Shown here: positions 5,840-6,686 of the stretch, in pieces
Layout: each line of letters begins with the position of its first letter
How positions within the stretch are numbered: position 1 is the first letter of the stretch
Assembly (NCBI GenBank): GCA_050944915.1
Contig: JBMNRY010000102.1
Coordinates: 1 to 6,686 of the forward strand
Direction of reading: 5' to 3'
Source of the DNA: JBMNRY01 sp050944915
Lineage (GTDB): Bacteria; Bacillota; Limnochordia; JAAZLZ01
Length of the DNA: 6,686 nt
The notes under the pieces: generated by a model
Databases searched by the model: none
What the model was told of the DNA's origin: nothing
The model's input: the letters and a program-made list of their open reading frames with translations, nothing else
Program-made: the position numbers and the translations under genes

Positions 5840-5868
5840 TTTATCCCTTCCTTGGGAAGGTTGGTAAA
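5840..5868 (-). promoter_or_regulatory. candidate promoter of the endonuclease gene
   Basis: On the minus strand TTTACC (5863-5868) and GATAAA (5840-5845) are separated by 17 bases. Each hexamer matches four of six consensus positions, so this should be a weak promoter. It lies downstream of the metQ terminator and about 70 bp before the endonuclease start codon. An inverted repeat occupies its spacer. Confidence 0.4.
5846..5860. repeat. 15-bp inverted repeat CCTTCC-TTG-GGAAGG, candidate operator
   Basis: Perfect 6+3+6 inverted repeat that fits inside the 17-base spacer of the candidate promoter, directly abutting the -10 box. A dimeric regulator bound here would block RNA polymerase. As RNA it would lie upstream of the expected start, so it is more likely a DNA site than a terminator; the minus strand also lacks a T-tract after it. 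Confidence 0.4.
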
Positions 5869-5901
5869 CAGCTAACTGAAGGGCAACACAACTAGCTGAG
5901 C

Positions 5902-5933
5902 AAAAAGAAATAGGCGGCAAATTATTTGCCGCC
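5902..5933 (-). terminator. intrinsic terminator of the metQ-like gene
   Basis: GGCGGCAAA (5913-5921) pairs perfectly with TTTGCCGCC (5925-5933) around TTA. On the minus strand the stem is followed by TATTTCTTTTTG. It lies about 30 bp after the stop codon at 5962 and marks the end of the methionine transport unit. Confidence 0.9.
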
Positions 5934-5961
5934 CAGTCTCCCATTCCTTTACTTACAGCCG

Positions 5962-6686
5962 TTAGAAAGCCGGTACAACTGCCCCTTCGTACTGCTCGAG
6001 GATATAATCCTTCACTTTGTCTGACAGCAGAGCGTCGGAGAGCTTTGCTAGGTCCTCCCGGTCTACATCAGAGGTGCGTACGACCAAGACGTTCACATAG
6101 GGGGACTCGCTGTCTTCGATGAATAGGGCATCGGTCAAGGGCACCAAACCTGCCTCTAGGGCATAGTTGGTGTTGATAATAGCTAAGTCCACATCGGGCA
6201 GGACCCGAGGAAGCTGAGCTGCCTCCAGCTCACTAAACTGAAGATTGTTCGGGTTAGACGTGATATCGAAGACGGTAGCGGTAATACCGGCTCCGGGATC
6301 TAAATCGATCAAGCCCTGTCTTTCTAGAAGCAGGAGGGCCCGCCCACCGTTAACAGGATCGTTGGGGATGGCAACCCGGGCGCCTTTTCTAAGCTGACCG
6401 ATGTCAGTAATCTTCTCCGAATAACCACCCATAGGTTCAATATGGACCTTGGTGATATAACTCAGATCTAATCGATGGTCCTCACAGAAGGTTTCCAAAT
6501 AAGGGATGTGCTGGAAATAGTTGGCATCAATTTCACCATCGGCTAGGGCCAAGTTAGGTCGCACGTAGTCGGTTAATTCGATGACTTCAAGATCGATGCC
6601 TACTGCTGCTAGGTCCGGCTTGATGAGATTGAGAATCTCAGCATGGGGCACCGGAGTAGCTCCCACCTTAAGAGTTGCGGCATTGG
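5962..6686 (-). CDS. metQ: methionine ABC transporter substrate-binding lipoprotein, MetQ/NlpA family (5' end outside window)
   Basis: This is the extracytoplasmic binding protein that captures methionine (often D-methionine) and delivers it to the MetI permease and MetN ATPase. The frame remains open through the right edge, giving 241 visible residues; the signal peptide and lipobox cysteine lie beyond it. The GTG at 6666 is an internal valine, because NAATLK before VGATPVPHAEIL reads as the normal first strand of the mature protein. Family landmarks follow in order: DGEIDANYFQHIPYLE, KVHIEPMGGYS, VAIPNDPVNGGRALLLLE, SNPNNLQFSELEAAQLPR, INTNYALEAGL with a conserved ligand-contact asparagine region, and SPYVNVLVVR. 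It ends at 5962 and is followed by a strong terminator, fitting the last place in a metN-metI-metQ operon, whose other genes would lie to the right. Related NlpA proteins can bind other ligands, so methionine is likely but not proven. Confidence 0.93.
   Translation of the reverse strand, partial: NAATLKVGATPVPHAEILNLIKPDLAAVGIDLEVIELTDYVRPNLALADGEIDANYFQHIPYLETFCEDHRLDLSYITKVHIEPMGGYSEKITDIGQLRKGARVAIPNDPVNGGRALLLLERQGLIDLDPGAGITATVFDITSNPNNLQFSELEAAQLPRVLPDVDLAIINTNYALEAGLVPLTDALFIEDSESPYVNVLVVRTSDVDREDLAKLSDALLSDKVKDYILEQYEGAVVPAF

Noticed and set aside
5744..5944. Minus-strand open frame of 66 codons upstream of the endonuclease
   Set aside because: It spans the metQ terminator, the candidate promoter and the endonuclease SD, and its sequence looks non-coding.
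6664..6666. GTG at 6666 as the start of the metQ-like gene
   Set aside because: The frame continues upstream to the window edge, and the missing signal peptide and lipobox must lie further upstream.
1..6686. CRISPR array, tRNA, rRNA, insertion sequence or prophage elements
   Set aside because: No spaced direct repeats, cloverleaf, rRNA-like sequence, transposase or phage gene could be recognised on either strand.

Overview
The window looks like a stretch of chromosome from an anaerobic, mid-GC Bacillota (clostridial or Limnochordia-like) bacterium. The reasons are strong AGGAGG-type ribosome binding sites, one textbook sigma-A promoter, several intrinsic hairpin/T-tract terminators, GTG and probable TTG starts, and an oxygen-sensitive-type hybrid cluster protein. 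The genus cannot be settled from the sequence alone.

Layout, left to right. Positions 1-174 hold the 3' end of an unrecognised + strand gene. After a gap of about 125 bp, which contains a possible 51-codon ORF, comes a complete + strand ABC exporter half-transporter (305-2044; start probably TTG rather than the ATG at 299). A bidirectional hairpin terminator (2063-2089) separates it from a convergent block of minus-strand genes: a zinc-dependent medium-chain alcohol/polyol dehydrogenase (2093-3118), a short-form hybrid cluster protein (hcp, 3247-4533), an HNH endonuclease with an N-terminal sulfur-binding domain (4894-5766), and a MetQ-type methionine-binding lipoprotein cut by the right edge (5962-6686).

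The minus-strand genes are not one operon. An intrinsic terminator lies after hcp and another after metQ. Hcp has its own perfect-consensus promoter (TTGACA, 17 bp, TATAAT), and the endonuclease and the dehydrogenase each have a weaker promoter candidate. Each gene is therefore probably its own transcription unit: methionine uptake, a restriction gene, nitrosative/hydroxylamine stress protection, and a dehydrogenase.

The most interesting gene is the endonuclease at 4894-5766. It matches the SBD-HNH architecture of type IV restriction enzymes that cut phosphorothioate-modified DNA (ScoMcrA relatives). It stands alone among housekeeping genes, with no Dnd/Ssp modification gene in the window, and a candidate promoter upstream of it carries a 15-bp inverted repeat in its spacer. 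The rest is mostly ordinary core metabolism and transport. I see no CRISPR array, tRNA, rRNA, insertion sequence or prophage gene.
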